Source: DATHYU01 sp033722675
Lineage (GTDB): Bacteria; Actinomycetota; Acidimicrobiia; Spongiisociales; UBA11373
DNA length: 37,620 nt
Reading direction: 5' to 3'
Assembly (NCBI GenBank): GCA_033722675.1
Contig: JAWVYO010000011.1
Span: 1-37,620, forward strand
Shown: piece after piece, positions 1-9,016 of the stretch
How the letters are laid out: every line of letters starts with the position of its first letter
Position numbering within the stretch: the first letter of the stretch is position 1
Program-made: the position numbers and the translations under genes
The notes under the pieces: generated by a model
The model's input: the letters and a program-made list of their open reading frames with translations, nothing else
The model's database searches: none
What the model was told of the DNA's origin: nothing

Positions 1-66
1 GGCTCCGGCCGCGTTCGACCACGTCGAGGCCACGAGGCCCTCGGCGGCGAAGACGTCCTCGGTCAC
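1..66 (-). CDS. cupin-like protein, 5' end only (runs off the window)
   Basis: The first 22 codons of a minus-strand gene are visible, starting at GTG (66-64). Its start overlaps the TGA of the upstream gene by 3 bases (GTGA), which implies translational coupling. The translation begins VTEDVFAAEGLVASTWSNAAG. The pattern of an FxxEGLVxxxWSN stretch followed by a small-residue turn resembles the N-terminus of small actinobacterial cupins, but no cupin metal-binding histidine is in view. The reading frame is well supported by position and codon bias. The family name is a weak guess from about 20 residues. Confidence 0.45.
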   Translation of the reverse strand, partial: MTEDVFAAEGLVASTWSNAAGA

Positions 67-329
67 AGGTAGTCCCCCAACCGGCTGCGGTACTCGGGGA
101 AGTACCGCCCGATGCTCAGCAGGTCGAACCGTCCGAGGATGGACTCCTTCGGCTCGCGGTCGAGGAGGAAGCGGAACGAGGCGACGATCGCCGCCTCGGC
201 GTCGGGAGCGCCGAGGGCGCGCACCTCGTCGGGGCCGACCGCCACGGTGTGCGTACTCGTGGACCCGTCGTCGGTGATCGTCACCTCGTACGTGTCGCCG
301 CCGGCGGGTCGGACGTCGATGTCGGTCAT
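63..329 (-). CDS. conserved hypothetical protein, 88 aa
   Basis: A small soluble protein with no signal peptide or membrane segment. The N-terminal half looks like beta strands (residues 1-33, alternating polar and hydrophobic, Thr-rich). The C-terminal half reads FRFLLDREPKES, ILGRFDLLSIGRYFPEY, a pattern I recognise from small uncharacterised bacterial proteins without an assigned function. The ATG at 329-327 is chosen because a TACGCT -10 hexamer (336-341, minus) lies exactly six bases upstream, predicting a leaderless message. Longer upstream in-frame extensions are Arg/Gly-rich and look non-coding. Its TGA overlaps the GTG of the cupin-like gene downstream, so the two are probably cotranscribed. 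No function is proposed. Confidence 0.75.
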   Translation of the reverse strand: MTDIDVRPAGGDTYEVTITDDGSTSTHTVAVGPDEVRALGAPDAEAAIVASFRFLLDREPKESILGRFDLLSIGRYFPEYRSRLGDYL

Positions 330-335
330 GGCCCG

Positions 336-341
336 AGCGTA
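336..341 (-). promoter_or_regulatory. -10 element for a leaderless start
   Basis: TACGCT on the minus strand sits six bases before the ATG at 329, so transcription would begin at the start codon. No good -35 is visible. The same hexamer and spacing recur before the gene starting at 1165. Confidence 0.45.
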
Positions 342-349
342 CGCCGTGC

Positions 350-1165
350 CTACGAGACCGCCAGCTCGAACAGTTCGAGTCCGGCGTCCTCGAGTTCCAC
401 CTCGACGATGCCGGGGATGTCGGCGACGAAGCGCAGCGACGCCGGCTCGCCGGGCAGGACGTCGAGATGGAGGTCGTACACGTGGACGTGGACCTCGTCG
501 GCGACGTCGGAGGTCACGACGATCTCCACCTCGTCGCCAAGGGACGCCTCGACCCGTCTCTCGACCCCGGTCACGGCGCCGTCGGACACGGTGAGCGTGA
601 CCACGACGTCGGCCGCCTGCGGGTCGGCCGCGGTGAACGTGGTGACGACGTCGACCACGACGTCGCCCACCACGTACTCGCGATGGAAGGTGTCGGCGAG
701 GGCCACGGCCACGGTGTGGGGCCCAGGGTCGAGCACACCGAGGTCGACGATCGGGTCGTGGGTCGAGCGGAGGAACTCGCCGTCGAGATACACGTGGAGA
801 TGACCCTGGCCGGGGACCGGCTCCGTGCCGTCCGGATCCACGAGGTCCATGCCGGACACCTCCACCGTCAGCACCCATCCGCCGTCCGCGTCCCCCGTGA
901 CCGTCGCCGCGACGCCGGGCGCTGCCGTTCCCTCCCACGGGGTGACGTCGTCGGAGTCGTGGTCCACGGGACCGCCGGTGTCGGTCGTCGCCGACGTCGT
1001 GCTGCCGACCGTGGTCGATGTCGACGCCGGTGCCGTGGTGGAGGTCTCGGCGGTGGTGGTCGTGGTGACGCCGGTGGTCGGGGTCGTGGTGGTCGCGGCG
1101 TCGTCGTCACCGCAGGCGGCGGCCAGGAGGGCGAGTGCGAGAACGAGGACGGAGAGGCGGCGCAC
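350..1165 (-). CDS. secreted lipoprotein with Thr-rich linker and beta domains
   Basis: A 271-residue predicted lipoprotein. A GTG start is followed by Arg-Arg, a hydrophobic stretch and a lipobox-like LAAAC with the lipidated Cys at residue 18. A Thr/Ser/Ala/Pro-rich, low-complexity linker follows (about residues 23-65), typical of actinobacterial cell-wall-spanning tethers. The mature region has two likely beta-sandwich parts. The first is around residues 80-185 (GHLHVYLDGEF, then a DPGPHTV turn). The second, at the C-terminus, reads DEVHVHVYDLHLDVLPG and resembles cupredoxin-like folds but has no clear copper-ligand set. The first part resembles domains in other lipoproteins with a GHxHxYxDG motif. 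It is monocistronic, and a TACGCT hexamer six bases before GTG suggests a leaderless start. Function unknown. Confidence 0.75.
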   Translation of the reverse strand: MRRLSVLVLALALLAAACGDDDAATTTTPTTGVTTTTTAETSTTAPASTSTTVGSTTSATTDTGGPVDHDSDDVTPWEGTAAPGVAATVTGDADGGWVLTVEVSGMDLVDPDGTEPVPGQGHLHVYLDGEFLRSTHDPIVDLGVLDPGPHTVAVALADTFHREYVVGDVVVDVVTTFTAADPQAADVVVTLTVSDGAVTGVERRVEASLGDEVEIVVTSDVADEVHVHVYDLHLDVLPGEPASLRFVADIPGIVEVELEDAGLELFELAVS

Positions 1166-1171
1166 GGGGCC

Positions 1172-1177
1172 AGCGTA
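1172..1177 (-). promoter_or_regulatory. -10 element for a leaderless start (lipoprotein gene)
   Basis: TACGCT on the minus strand, six bases before the GTG at 1165. The divergent gene at 1214 has its own hexamer only 24 bases away, so the two promoters lie back to back in a 48-base spacer. Confidence 0.45.
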
Positions 1178-1201
1178 TCCGTGCCGGGGTCCAAGCCTCC
1201 C

Positions 1202-1207
1202 TAGGAT
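1202..1207 (+). promoter_or_regulatory. -10 element for a leaderless start (VOC gene)
   Basis: TAGGAT six bases before the GTG at 1214. There is no Shine-Dalgarno between it and the start, which supports a leaderless transcript. Confidence 0.45.
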
Positions 1208-1213
1208 CCGACC

Positions 1214-1591
1214 GTGCCCCCGCGCCTCGCCCACGTCATCCTCCGGGTCTCCGACCTCGGCGGCGCCGTCGAGTTCTACCGCGACGTCCTCGGGATGCCC
1301 GTCGGCGGCGTGGGACCCGCCTTCGCATTCGTCGAGGCGGGCGGGGTCCGCATCGGCCTGAACCGGGTGGACGGGGGCGACGCCGCCGCCCGGATGAGCA
1401 CCACCGAGCTCGTGCTCGAGGTGGACGACGTCGCGGCCACCTACGCGGCGTGGAGGGCCGCCGGTGTCCCCTTCGAGGCGGAGCTGCGGCCGGTCCTCGA
1501 ACAGGACGGTCGTCGGCTCCATGCGGCCCACTTCCGCGATCCCGAGGGGCACCTCGTCTCACTCACCGGCTGGCAGGATCCGCCGGACTAG
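1214..1591 (+). CDS. VOC-superfamily protein (glyoxalase/dioxygenase fold)
   Basis: A 125-residue protein with the two beta-alpha-beta-beta-beta halves of the vicinal oxygen chelate fold. The first half opens with LAHVILRVSDLGGAVEFYRD (His7 in the first metal-ligand position). The second carries TELVLEVDDV (Glu69) and ends FRDPEGHLVSL. In metal-dependent members the last strand usually supplies a Glu (pattern GNxxEL); here the matching residue is Ser116. Metal-dependent catalysis is therefore uncertain and the protein could be a binding or resistance member. The GTG start follows a TAGGAT hexamer by six bases. Its TAG stop shares CTAG with the convergent kynureninase gene. Substrate unknown. 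Confidence 0.8.
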   Translation: MPPRLAHVILRVSDLGGAVEFYRDVLGMPVGGVGPAFAFVEAGGVRIGLNRVDGGDAAARMSTTELVLEVDDVAATYAAWRAAGVPFEAELRPVLEQDGRRLHAAHFRDPEGHLVSLTGWQDPPD

Positions 1592-2840
1592 GTCACCGGC
1601 GAGCCGGCTCCGGTCGCCTCCTCCCAGCAGCGGCCCTCGACCGCCCGCCGGATCGCCTCCACGCCCGCGTCGACCTCGGCGAAGGAGGTGTACAGGGGCG
1701 CCACCGCCACGCGGATCGTGTCCGGGGCGCGGAAGTCGACGACGACATTCGCCTCGGACCGCAGCCAGCGGCTGATCGCCAGCCCCTCGGGATGGGTGAG
1801 CGCCACGTGGGAGCCCCGGCGCTCGTCCCGGGGGCTCGCGAGCCCGACGCCGAGAGGCGCGAGCACCTCGTCGTACCGCTCGAGGAGGAACCCGGTGGCC
1901 GCCAGGCTCTTGCGGCGAATGGCGTCGATCCCGGCCTCGGCGGTGATCTCGATGCCCGCGACGGCGGCGGCGGTGGACAGGATCGGCGGCGTCCCGACGA
2001 GGAACCGTTCGATACCCCGTGCCGGCCGGAAGTCCGGGTCGAAATCGAAGGGCGACTCGTGGGCGAACCACCCCCAGATCGGCTGGGTGAGCGCCCCCTG
2101 GAGGGCGGGGCGCACGAACAGGAAGGCCGGTGCCCCGGGACCTCCGTTGAGATACTTGTACGTGCATCCGACGGCGAGGTCCGCGCCGGCTCCGTCGAGG
2201 TCCACGGGGACGGATCCCACGGCGTGGGAGAGGTCCCACAGCGTGAGGGCGCCGACCGACCGGGCCACCTCGCCGATAACCGCCATGTCCGCGATCGCTC
2301 CGGAGCGGTACGACACGTGGGAGAACGACACGAGGGCCACGTCGTCGTCGACGACGTCGGCGACGGCGTCGGCGGTCACCCCGGCGACCGGATCGGCGTC
2401 GACGACCCGGACGGTCAGGTCCCGGGCCCGGGCCACCCCTTCGAGGGCGTAGCGGTCGGTGGGGAAGTTGCCCGAATCGGTGACGATGACGCGACGCGCC
2501 GGAAGGGCGTCCGTGGCGGCTGCGGCGAGCTTGAAGAGGTCGACCGTGGTGGAGTCGGCCAGCGTCACGCTGCCGTCGGGGGCCCCGACGAGGCCGGCGA
2601 TCACCGCGCCGACGCGCTGGGGGAGGTCGAACCAGTGGTCCCACGACGTGACCAGCCCCGCGCCCCACTCGTCCTCGACGACCCGACGCGTCGCCTCGAC
2701 GGTGGCCACCGGCAGACGCCCGAGAGAGTTGCCGTCCAGGTAGACGGGCCCGTCGGGGTCGATGACGAAGCGGTCGCGGAACCCCGCGAGCTCGTCGGCG
2801 GCGTCGAGTGCCGCGGCCGACGGGACGTCGGGGGGAGTGC

Positions 2841-2844
<4 letters not shown>
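1588..2844 (-). CDS. kynU: kynureninase
   Basis: A fold-type I PLP enzyme of 418 residues, the usual kynureninase length. It hydrolyses kynurenine (or 3-hydroxykynurenine) to anthranilate (or 3-hydroxyanthranilate) and alanine, in Trp catabolism or de novo NAD synthesis. Family signatures are visible: VYLDGNSLGRLP (about 34-45), DSTTVDLFK (97-105), SGNFPTDRYA (124-133), LWDLSHAVG (Asp204, His207), and CTYKYLNGGPG with the probable PLP-lysine Lys230. GTG is chosen because it overlaps the metK TGA by four bases (GTGA), making kynU the downstream partner of metK. No other kynurenine-pathway gene is in the window. The C-terminus meets the VOC gene tail-to-tail. Confidence 0.92.
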
Positions 2845-4049
<1,205 letters not shown>

Positions 4050-4074
4050 GCGGCTCCGGCCTGGGGTGCGATCG

Positions 4075-4080
4075 AGGATA
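4075..4080 (-). promoter_or_regulatory. probable -10 of the metK promoter
   Basis: TATCCT on the minus strand, 25 bases before the metK ATG. The predicted leader is about 18 bases. No convincing -35 is seen. Confidence 0.4.
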
Positions 4081-4108
4081 CTCGCCGGGGGGTTCGTACT
4101 CCCGGGTC

Positions 4109-4690
4109 TCAGGACGACGCCCAGGTGCCCTCGTGGTCCCGGGGCCCCGGTCCCGGCAGGTCGAGGGACCGGGCGTGACGGCTGTCGGTGGGCGGGCCGA
4201 GGGTGACGATGCCCGCGACGTGCACCGACGGCGGGATCCCGAGGTGATCGTCGAGCCCCGGGAGCGACTGCGCGCCGAGGAACCCGGCCCCCAGGTCCTC
4301 GGCGACCGCCTGCAGGAGCATGCCCATGAGCGCCGCGCCGGCGTCGAACCACCACCAGGGCACGACGTCGAGGACGGAGGGGTCCTTGTCGGCGCGTTCG
4401 TACCGGTCGTGGTACGCCCCCTCGTCGGCAGCGAGGACGACCACGGCGCCGGCCGTCGAGATCCAGGGGCGGAACCCCCGGGCGACGTAGTCGGGTTCCC
4501 CGGCGATCCCGGCCACGGCCTCGATCCCGGACCGGCCGGTGATGCGGACCACGGCGACGCCGCGGGCGTTCCCGGCGGTCGGTGCCGACAGGCCGGCCTC
4601 GACGATGCGGTCGAGGGCGTCGGGGTCGACGGGTTCGCCGGTGTGGCGGCGGACCATGTGCCGCCGGCGGAGGGCCTCGGCCAGCTCCAT
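4109..4690 (-). CDS. nitroreductase-family protein
   Basis: A 193-residue member of the FMN-dependent nitroreductase fold. The N-terminal RRRHMVRRHTGEPVD with a run of arginines is the phosphate-binding part of the FMN site. LSAPTAGNARG gives the conserved Ser/Thr-Ala-Gly-Asn loop, and the second half has the helix FDAGAALMGMLLQAVAEDLG followed by GAGFLGAQ. The start ATG shares one base with the pntB stop (TGATG), so it is the last gene of the transhydrogenase operon, which fits an NAD(P)H-using reductase. The true substrate cannot be read from the sequence. Some relatives act on quinones, nitro compounds or F420-linked substrates. Confidence 0.8.
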   Translation of the reverse strand: MELAEALRRRHMVRRHTGEPVDPDALDRIVEAGLSAPTAGNARGVAVVRITGRSGIEAVAGIAGEPDYVARGFRPWISTAGAVVVLAADEGAYHDRYERADKDPSVLDVVPWWWFDAGAALMGMLLQAVAEDLGAGFLGAQSLPGLDDHLGIPPSVHVAGIVTLGPPTDSRHARSLDLPGPGPRDHEGTWASS

Positions 4691-6066
4691 CAGACGGTCT
4701 CGAGGGCGGACACCAGGTCGGTCATCGCCTTCTTGGCGTCGGCGAACAGCATCTTCGTCCGGTCGAGGTAGAAGAGCGGGTTGTCGATGCCTGCGAACCC
4801 CGGCGACAGGCTCCGCTTGATCACGACGACGGTGGCCGCCTTGTCGACCTCGAGGATCGGCATGCCATAGATGGGACTGGCGGCGTCGTCGCGCGCCGAG
4901 GGGTTCACGACGTCGTTGGCGCCGACGACGAGCACGACGTCGGTGCGGGGCAGGAGGTTGTTGGTCTGGTCGAGGTCGAGCAGCTGGTCGTAGGGGACGT
5001 CGGCCTCGGCGAGGAGGACGTTCATGTGGCCCGGCATGCGGCCGGCCACCGGATGGATGCCGTAGGCCACCTCGACCCCCCGGGCCTCCAGCTCGGTCAT
5101 GAGCTCCCGGAGGGCGTGCTGGGCCTGGGCGACGGCGAGGCCATAGCCCGGCACGACGACGACGCGGCTGGCGTAGGCGAGGGCGATGGCGACGTCGTCG
5201 GCCGACGTCGAGGTCGCGTCGCCGGTCTCGGCGGCGGAGCCGCCGCCGCTGTCTCCGCCGCCGAAGGCACCGAACAGCACGTTGGACAGGCTGCGGTTCA
5301 TGGCCTCGGTCATGAGCTTCGTGAGGATCAGGCCGGAAGCGCCCACGAGGGCCCCCGAGATGATGAGGGCCGAGTTCGTGATGACGAAGCCCGTCATGGC
5401 GGCTGCGAGGCCCGACAGCGAGTTGAGGAGGGCGATGACCACCGGCATGTCGGCGCCGCCGATGGGGTTCACGACGAGGATCCCGAGGAGGAGCGCGCTG
5501 CCGCCGGCCAGCCAGAAGGCGAGCGGCTCCTGGGTGGCCTGCGCCCACACGACCAGGCCCACCGCCCCCACGGCGAGCGCCCCGTTCACGAACCGCATGC
5601 CCGGGTACGTCACGGGCGAGCCGGAGACCAGGCCCTGGAGCTTGGCGAAGGCCACGAAGGACCCCGTCAGCGTGATCGATCCGATCACGACCGACAGGAT
5701 CATGGTGAGGATCGTCTCGACCGGCAGCTCGACCTGTTCGAGTCGGATGAACTCCGCGCCAGCGACCAGGGCCGACGCCGCGCCGCCGAATCCGTTGAAG
5801 GCGGCGACCAGCTGGGGCATCGACGTCATCTGGACCCGGAGGGCGAGGAGCACGCCGACGGCCCCGCCGACCACGAGCCCGGCGACGAGGGCCCACCACT
5901 CGATGATCTCGAGGTCGAGGAGGGTGACGACGACGGCGACGAGCATGCCCGTCGAGGCGATGAGGTTGCCGGACCGGGCGGTGCGGGGGGACCCGAGCCG
6001 CTTCAGACCGATGATGAAGGCGGCGGCGGCGGCCAGGTACACGAGGTCGCGGGCGGCGTCGCTCAC
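4690..6066 (-). CDS. pntB: NAD(P) transhydrogenase subunit beta
   Basis: The membrane and NADP-binding subunit of the proton-translocating transhydrogenase, which reduces NADP+ with NADH at the cost of the proton gradient. It has 458 residues. The first about 280 form roughly nine membrane helices (domain II, with Gly/Ala-rich segments such as LVVGGAVGVLLALRVQMTSM). The C-terminal about 175 form the NADP-binding domain III, with VPGYGLAVAQAQHALREL, then HPVAGRMPGHMNVLLAEA and VGANDVVNPSA, all family signatures. GTG at 6066 overlaps the pntAB stop by four bases (GTGA). Subunit length and order (AA, AB, B) match the split form found in mycobacteria and alphaproteobacteria. Confidence 0.95.
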   Translation of the reverse strand: MSDAARDLVYLAAAAAFIIGLKRLGSPRTARSGNLIASTGMLVAVVVTLLDLEIIEWWALVAGLVVGGAVGVLLALRVQMTSMPQLVAAFNGFGGAASALVAGAEFIRLEQVELPVETILTMILSVVIGSITLTGSFVAFAKLQGLVSGSPVTYPGMRFVNGALAVGAVGLVVWAQATQEPLAFWLAGGSALLLGILVVNPIGGADMPVVIALLNSLSGLAAAMTGFVITNSALIISGALVGASGLILTKLMTEAMNRSLSNVLFGAFGGGDSGGGSAAETGDATSTSADDVAIALAYASRVVVVPGYGLAVAQAQHALRELMTELEARGVEVAYGIHPVAGRMPGHMNVLLAEADVPYDQLLDLDQTNNLLPRTDVVLVVGANDVVNPSARDDAASPIYGMPILEVDKAATVVVIKRSLSPGFAGIDNPLFYLDRTKMLFADAKKAMTDLVSALETV

Positions 6067-6368
6067 GAGGCCTCCTCGTCGGGGCGCTTGGGCCGTCGGA
6101 ACATGCCGAGCATTCGGTCGGTCACGAGGAAGCCGCCGACCACGTTGATCGTCGCCGTGGTGACCGCCAGGAAGCCGAAGACGGTGGCCAGGACGTCGCC
6201 GCCGGCGGTCGCGGCGATGACCGCGCCGACGAGGGTGATGCCCGAGATGGCGTTCGAGCCCGACATGAGCGGGGTGTGCAGCGTGGGGGGCACCTTCGTG
6301 ATGACCTCGAACCCGATGAAGGAGGCGAGCACGAAGACGGTGATGCCGACGATGAGGAGTGAGCTCAT
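6063..6368 (-). CDS. pntAB: NAD(P) transhydrogenase subunit alpha, part 2
   Basis: A 101-residue membrane protein with three hydrophobic helices (about 4-22, 34-53, 58-80) and a basic/acidic tail. HTPLMSGSNAISGITLVGA is the characteristic motif of the alpha-subunit membrane part. In E. coli this segment is fused to the NAD-binding domain; here it is a separate gene. It overlaps pntAA upstream and pntB downstream by four bases each, so the three are translated as one coupled unit. Confidence 0.95.
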   Translation of the reverse strand: MSSLLIVGITVFVLASFIGFEVITKVPPTLHTPLMSGSNAISGITLVGAVIAATAGGDVLATVFGFLAVTTATINVVGGFLVTDRMLGMFRRPKRPDEEAS

Positions 6369-7483
6369 GCGTCGTCCTCCAGGGCGGCCCGGACCCGGTC
6401 GTACACGAGCTCGCCGTCCTCCGTCACGCCCCCGCTCGCGGCGACCTCGGCGTCGGGGTCGACGACGAGGGCCCCCTCGTCGTCGGTGAGGTGGCCCAGC
6501 AGCGACACCACGTTGCGGGAGTACATGTCGGAGGCGTGACCGGCGGTGCGGGAGGGGAGGTCGAGCGGACCGACGATCGACACGCCGCGATGGTCGACGG
6601 TCTCGCCGGGGACCGTGAGCTCGCAGTTGCCGCCGGTCGATGCGGCCAGGTCGACGACGAGCGCTCCCGGCTTCATGCGTTCGACCATCTCACGGGACAC
6701 GAGCCGGGGAGCGGCGCGTCCGGGCACCTGGGCGGTCGTGATGACGACGTCGGAGTCGGCGACGGCCTCGGCGAGGGCCTCCTGCTGACGGCGGCGGGTC
6801 TCCTCGTCCACCTCGCCCGCGTAGCCGCCCGAGGTCTCGGCGGTCTCGGCCACCGGTCCGCCGACGAACTTGGCGCCGAGGCTCTCCACCTGCTCCTTGG
6901 CGGCGGGGCGGATGTCGTAGCCGGACACCACGGCCCCGAGACGACGGGCGGTGGCAATGGCCTGCAGCCCCGCGACGCCGGCGCCCAGGACGAGGACGCG
7001 GGCCGGCGGGATCGTCCCCGCCGCGGTCATGAGCATCGGCATGAAGCGGGGGAGGCGGGAGGCGGCGAGCAGCGCCGCCTCGTAGCCGGCCGCCGTCGCC
7101 TGGCTCGAGAGGGCGTCCATCGATTGCGCCAGCGTGGTGCGGGGCACGAGCTCCATCGCCAATGCGGTGATGCCGGCCTCGGCGAAGCGCCGCATCTCGC
7201 CGGGGCTGCCGAGGGGGTCGAGGAACGCCAGGACGACGCCCGTATCGCCGACGTCGTCGACCGTCACGGGTCCGACGGCCAGGACGAGATCGGCCGGGCC
7301 CGGGTCGGCGGTGACGACCGCGCCCGCCCCCTCGTAGGCCTCGTCCGGGAACCCGGCGGCGGTCCCCGCCCCGGCGGTCACGACGACGTCGTGACCGACG
7401 TCCGACAGCGTCGATGCGCCGCGGGGGACCAGGGCGACGCGGCGTTCACGTTCTGCGGGTTCGCGGAGGACTCGGATGCGCAC
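6365..7483 (-). CDS. pntAA: NAD(P) transhydrogenase subunit alpha, part 1 (NAD-binding)
   Basis: A soluble 372-residue domain I of transhydrogenase, related to alanine dehydrogenase. VLREPAERERRVALVP is the conserved N-terminus. The RQD loop region reads PRTTLAQSMDALSSQAT (114-130), and the NAD-binding Rossmann motif is VLVLGAGVAGLQAI (163-176). A conserved GALVVDLAASTGGNCELT block follows. It is the first gene of pntAA-pntAB-pntB-nitroreductase. The GTG at 7483 is eight bases from a TAGCCT hexamer, so the message should be leaderless or nearly so. An ATG is absent nearby and the conserved domain starts immediately. Confidence 0.95.
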   Translation of the reverse strand: MRIRVLREPAERERRVALVPRGASTLSDVGHDVVVTAGAGTAAGFPDEAYEGAGAVVTADPGPADLVLAVGPVTVDDVGDTGVVLAFLDPLGSPGEMRRFAEAGITALAMELVPRTTLAQSMDALSSQATAAGYEAALLAASRLPRFMPMLMTAAGTIPPARVLVLGAGVAGLQAIATARRLGAVVSGYDIRPAAKEQVESLGAKFVGGPVAETAETSGGYAGEVDEETRRRQQEALAEAVADSDVVITTAQVPGRAAPRLVSREMVERMKPGALVVDLAASTGGNCELTVPGETVDHRGVSIVGPLDLPSRTAGHASDMYSRNVVSLLGHLTDDEGALVVDPDAEVAASGGVTEDGELVYDRVRAALEDDA

Positions 7484-7491
7484 GAGCGGAC

Positions 7492-7497
7492 AGGCTA
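7492..7497 (-). promoter_or_regulatory. -10 element for the pntAA start
   Basis: TAGCCT on the minus strand, eight bases before the pntAA GTG. It lies in the 46-base gap behind the flavoprotein gene, so pnt can be transcribed independently of its upstream neighbour. Confidence 0.35.
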
Positions 7498-7529
7498 CTC
7501 CGCCCGCGAACGCCTCCGGCCGGTGAGCC

Positions 7530-8936
7530 TCAGAGCCCGTACTCCTCGAGGAACCGGAGCCAGATCTCGCTCTGGGTGGGGAAGGCGGGGATGGCGTGCC
7601 ACAGCGTGTCGAGCGGCACTTCGCCGACGATCGCGATCGTGGCGGCGTGGAGGAGCTCGGCGACCCCGAGTCCGACGAAGGTGGCGCCGACGACGACGCG
7701 GCGGTCCTCGTCGATCACCAGCTGGCACGTGCCCCGGATGCCGTGGCCGAGCGTGGCCGATCCGGCGAGGTCGCCGAGCTCGTACTGGACGGTGCGAACC
7801 CGGATCCCGCGTTCGCCGGCCTGGCGCTCCGTGTCCCCGACCGCGGCGATCTGCGGCTCGGTGAAGACGACGCGGGGGACGGCGCGGCGATCGCCCCACG
7901 CGGTCGTGTTCGCGTCGGCTCCGGCGATGTGGTCGCCCGCGGCCCTGGCCTGGTACTTGCCGGCATGCGTGAGGAGGGAGCGCCCGTTGACGTCGCCCAC
8001 GGCGTAGAGCCATCCTCCGGGAACGTCCTCGACACGCAGGTGGTCGTCGACGCCCAGGTACTCGCCGGGATCGAGTCCGATGGTCTCGATCCCGAGATCC
8101 CGGGTCCGGGGCCGGCGGCCGACGGCGAGGAGGAGCTCGTCGGCCTCGATCGTGCCGCCGCCCTCCAGCGTGGCGACCACCGGGTCGTCGGGACCCTCGC
8201 GGGCGACCCCGGTGACGGTCGCCTCGGTGAGGACCCGGATGCCGAGGTCCTCGAAGGACTCGGCCAGCTCGGTCCCGGCGAAGGGTTCCTCCTCGGGCAG
8301 GAGGCGGTCGGCCATCTCGACGACGGTGACCTCCTCCGCGCCGAGGGTCGTCCACGCCTGGGCGAGCTCGCAGCCGACTGCCCCGCCGCCGAGGACGAGG
8401 AGCCGACGCGGGGCCGTCGTCGCGGTGGTGGCCTGGCGGTTGTCCCAGGCGTCGACCTCGTCGACGCCGTCGATCGGCGGGCGGGCGGCCGCCGTGCCGG
8501 TGGCGATCACGACCGCCTTGGCGGCCTCGTAGACGGCGGTCGTCCCTGCGTCGTGTTCGACCGCCACGCGTCGTTCGCCGTCCAGCCGGCCGTGCCCGCG
8601 GACGAGCTCGACACCTGCGTCCTCGAGCCACGAGACCTGTCCGGAGTCGTCGAAGTCGGCGGCGAGGCCGTCCCGGCGTTCGAGGGCGGCGTCGACGTCG
8701 ATCTCCCCCGTGACGGCGGCTGCGGCACCGGGCGCTCGCCGAGCGACCGCCACCGCCTCGGCGGGCCGGAGCAGCGCCTTCGACGGCATGCACGCCCAGT
8801 ACGAGCATTCGCCGCCGACCAGGTCCCGCTCGACCAGGGCGACGGAGAGGCCGCCGTCGGCGGCGCGGGCGGCGGCGTTCTCGCCGGCCGCTCCACCACC
8901 GATGACGATGACGTCGTGGTCGCGATTGACGGGCAT
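7530..8936 (-). CDS. pyridine nucleotide-disulfide oxidoreductase family flavoprotein
   Basis: A 468-residue FAD/NAD(P) enzyme of the dihydrolipoamide dehydrogenase/mercuric reductase class I fold. Residues 9-20 hold the FAD Rossmann motif VIVIGGGAAGEN. GGECSYWACMPSKALLRP gives the redox pair Cys44-x4-Cys49. A second dinucleotide motif, RLLVLGGGAVGCELAQAW, binds NAD(P)H, and LYAVGDVNGRSLLTHAG is the second FAD motif. The C-terminal dimer domain is present, but the usual HPTxxE catalytic dyad reads FPTQSE, so the active-site His is replaced by Phe. It is therefore unlikely to be a genuine lipoamide dehydrogenase, and no lipoyl-complex gene is nearby. The ATG at 8936 begins just before the FAD motif. 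Substrate unknown. Confidence 0.88.
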   Translation of the reverse strand: MPVNRDHDVIVIGGGAAGENAAARAADGGLSVALVERDLVGGECSYWACMPSKALLRPAEAVAVARRAPGAAAAVTGEIDVDAALERRDGLAADFDDSGQVSWLEDAGVELVRGHGRLDGERRVAVEHDAGTTAVYEAAKAVVIATGTAAARPPIDGVDEVDAWDNRQATTATTAPRRLLVLGGGAVGCELAQAWTTLGAEEVTVVEMADRLLPEEEPFAGTELAESFEDLGIRVLTEATVTGVAREGPDDPVVATLEGGGTIEADELLLAVGRRPRTRDLGIETIGLDPGEYLGVDDHLRVEDVPGGWLYAVGDVNGRSLLTHAGKYQARAAGDHIAGADANTTAWGDRRAVPRVVFTEPQIAAVGDTERQAGERGIRVRTVQYELGDLAGSATLGHGIRGTCQLVIDEDRRVVVGATFVGLGVAELLHAATIAIVGEVPLDTLWHAIPAFPTQSEIWLRFLEEYGL

Positions 8937-9016
8937 GGATGTCCCCCGGTCGGAGCTGTGGTCGTGTCGACCCGATACCCGTTCTCGACGCGTCGCAATC
9001 GTCGCCGTCACGACGA

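Noticed and set aside
1015..1110. Apparent microsatellite of GTG/GGT-like triplets.
   Set aside because: It is the coding sequence of the Thr/Ser/Ala linker of the lipoprotein, a normal low-complexity tether, not a separate repeat element.
4050..4108. Possible SAM riboswitch before metK.
   Set aside because: Only about 20-30 leader bases fit between the -10 and the ATG, with no conserved SAM-riboswitch core.
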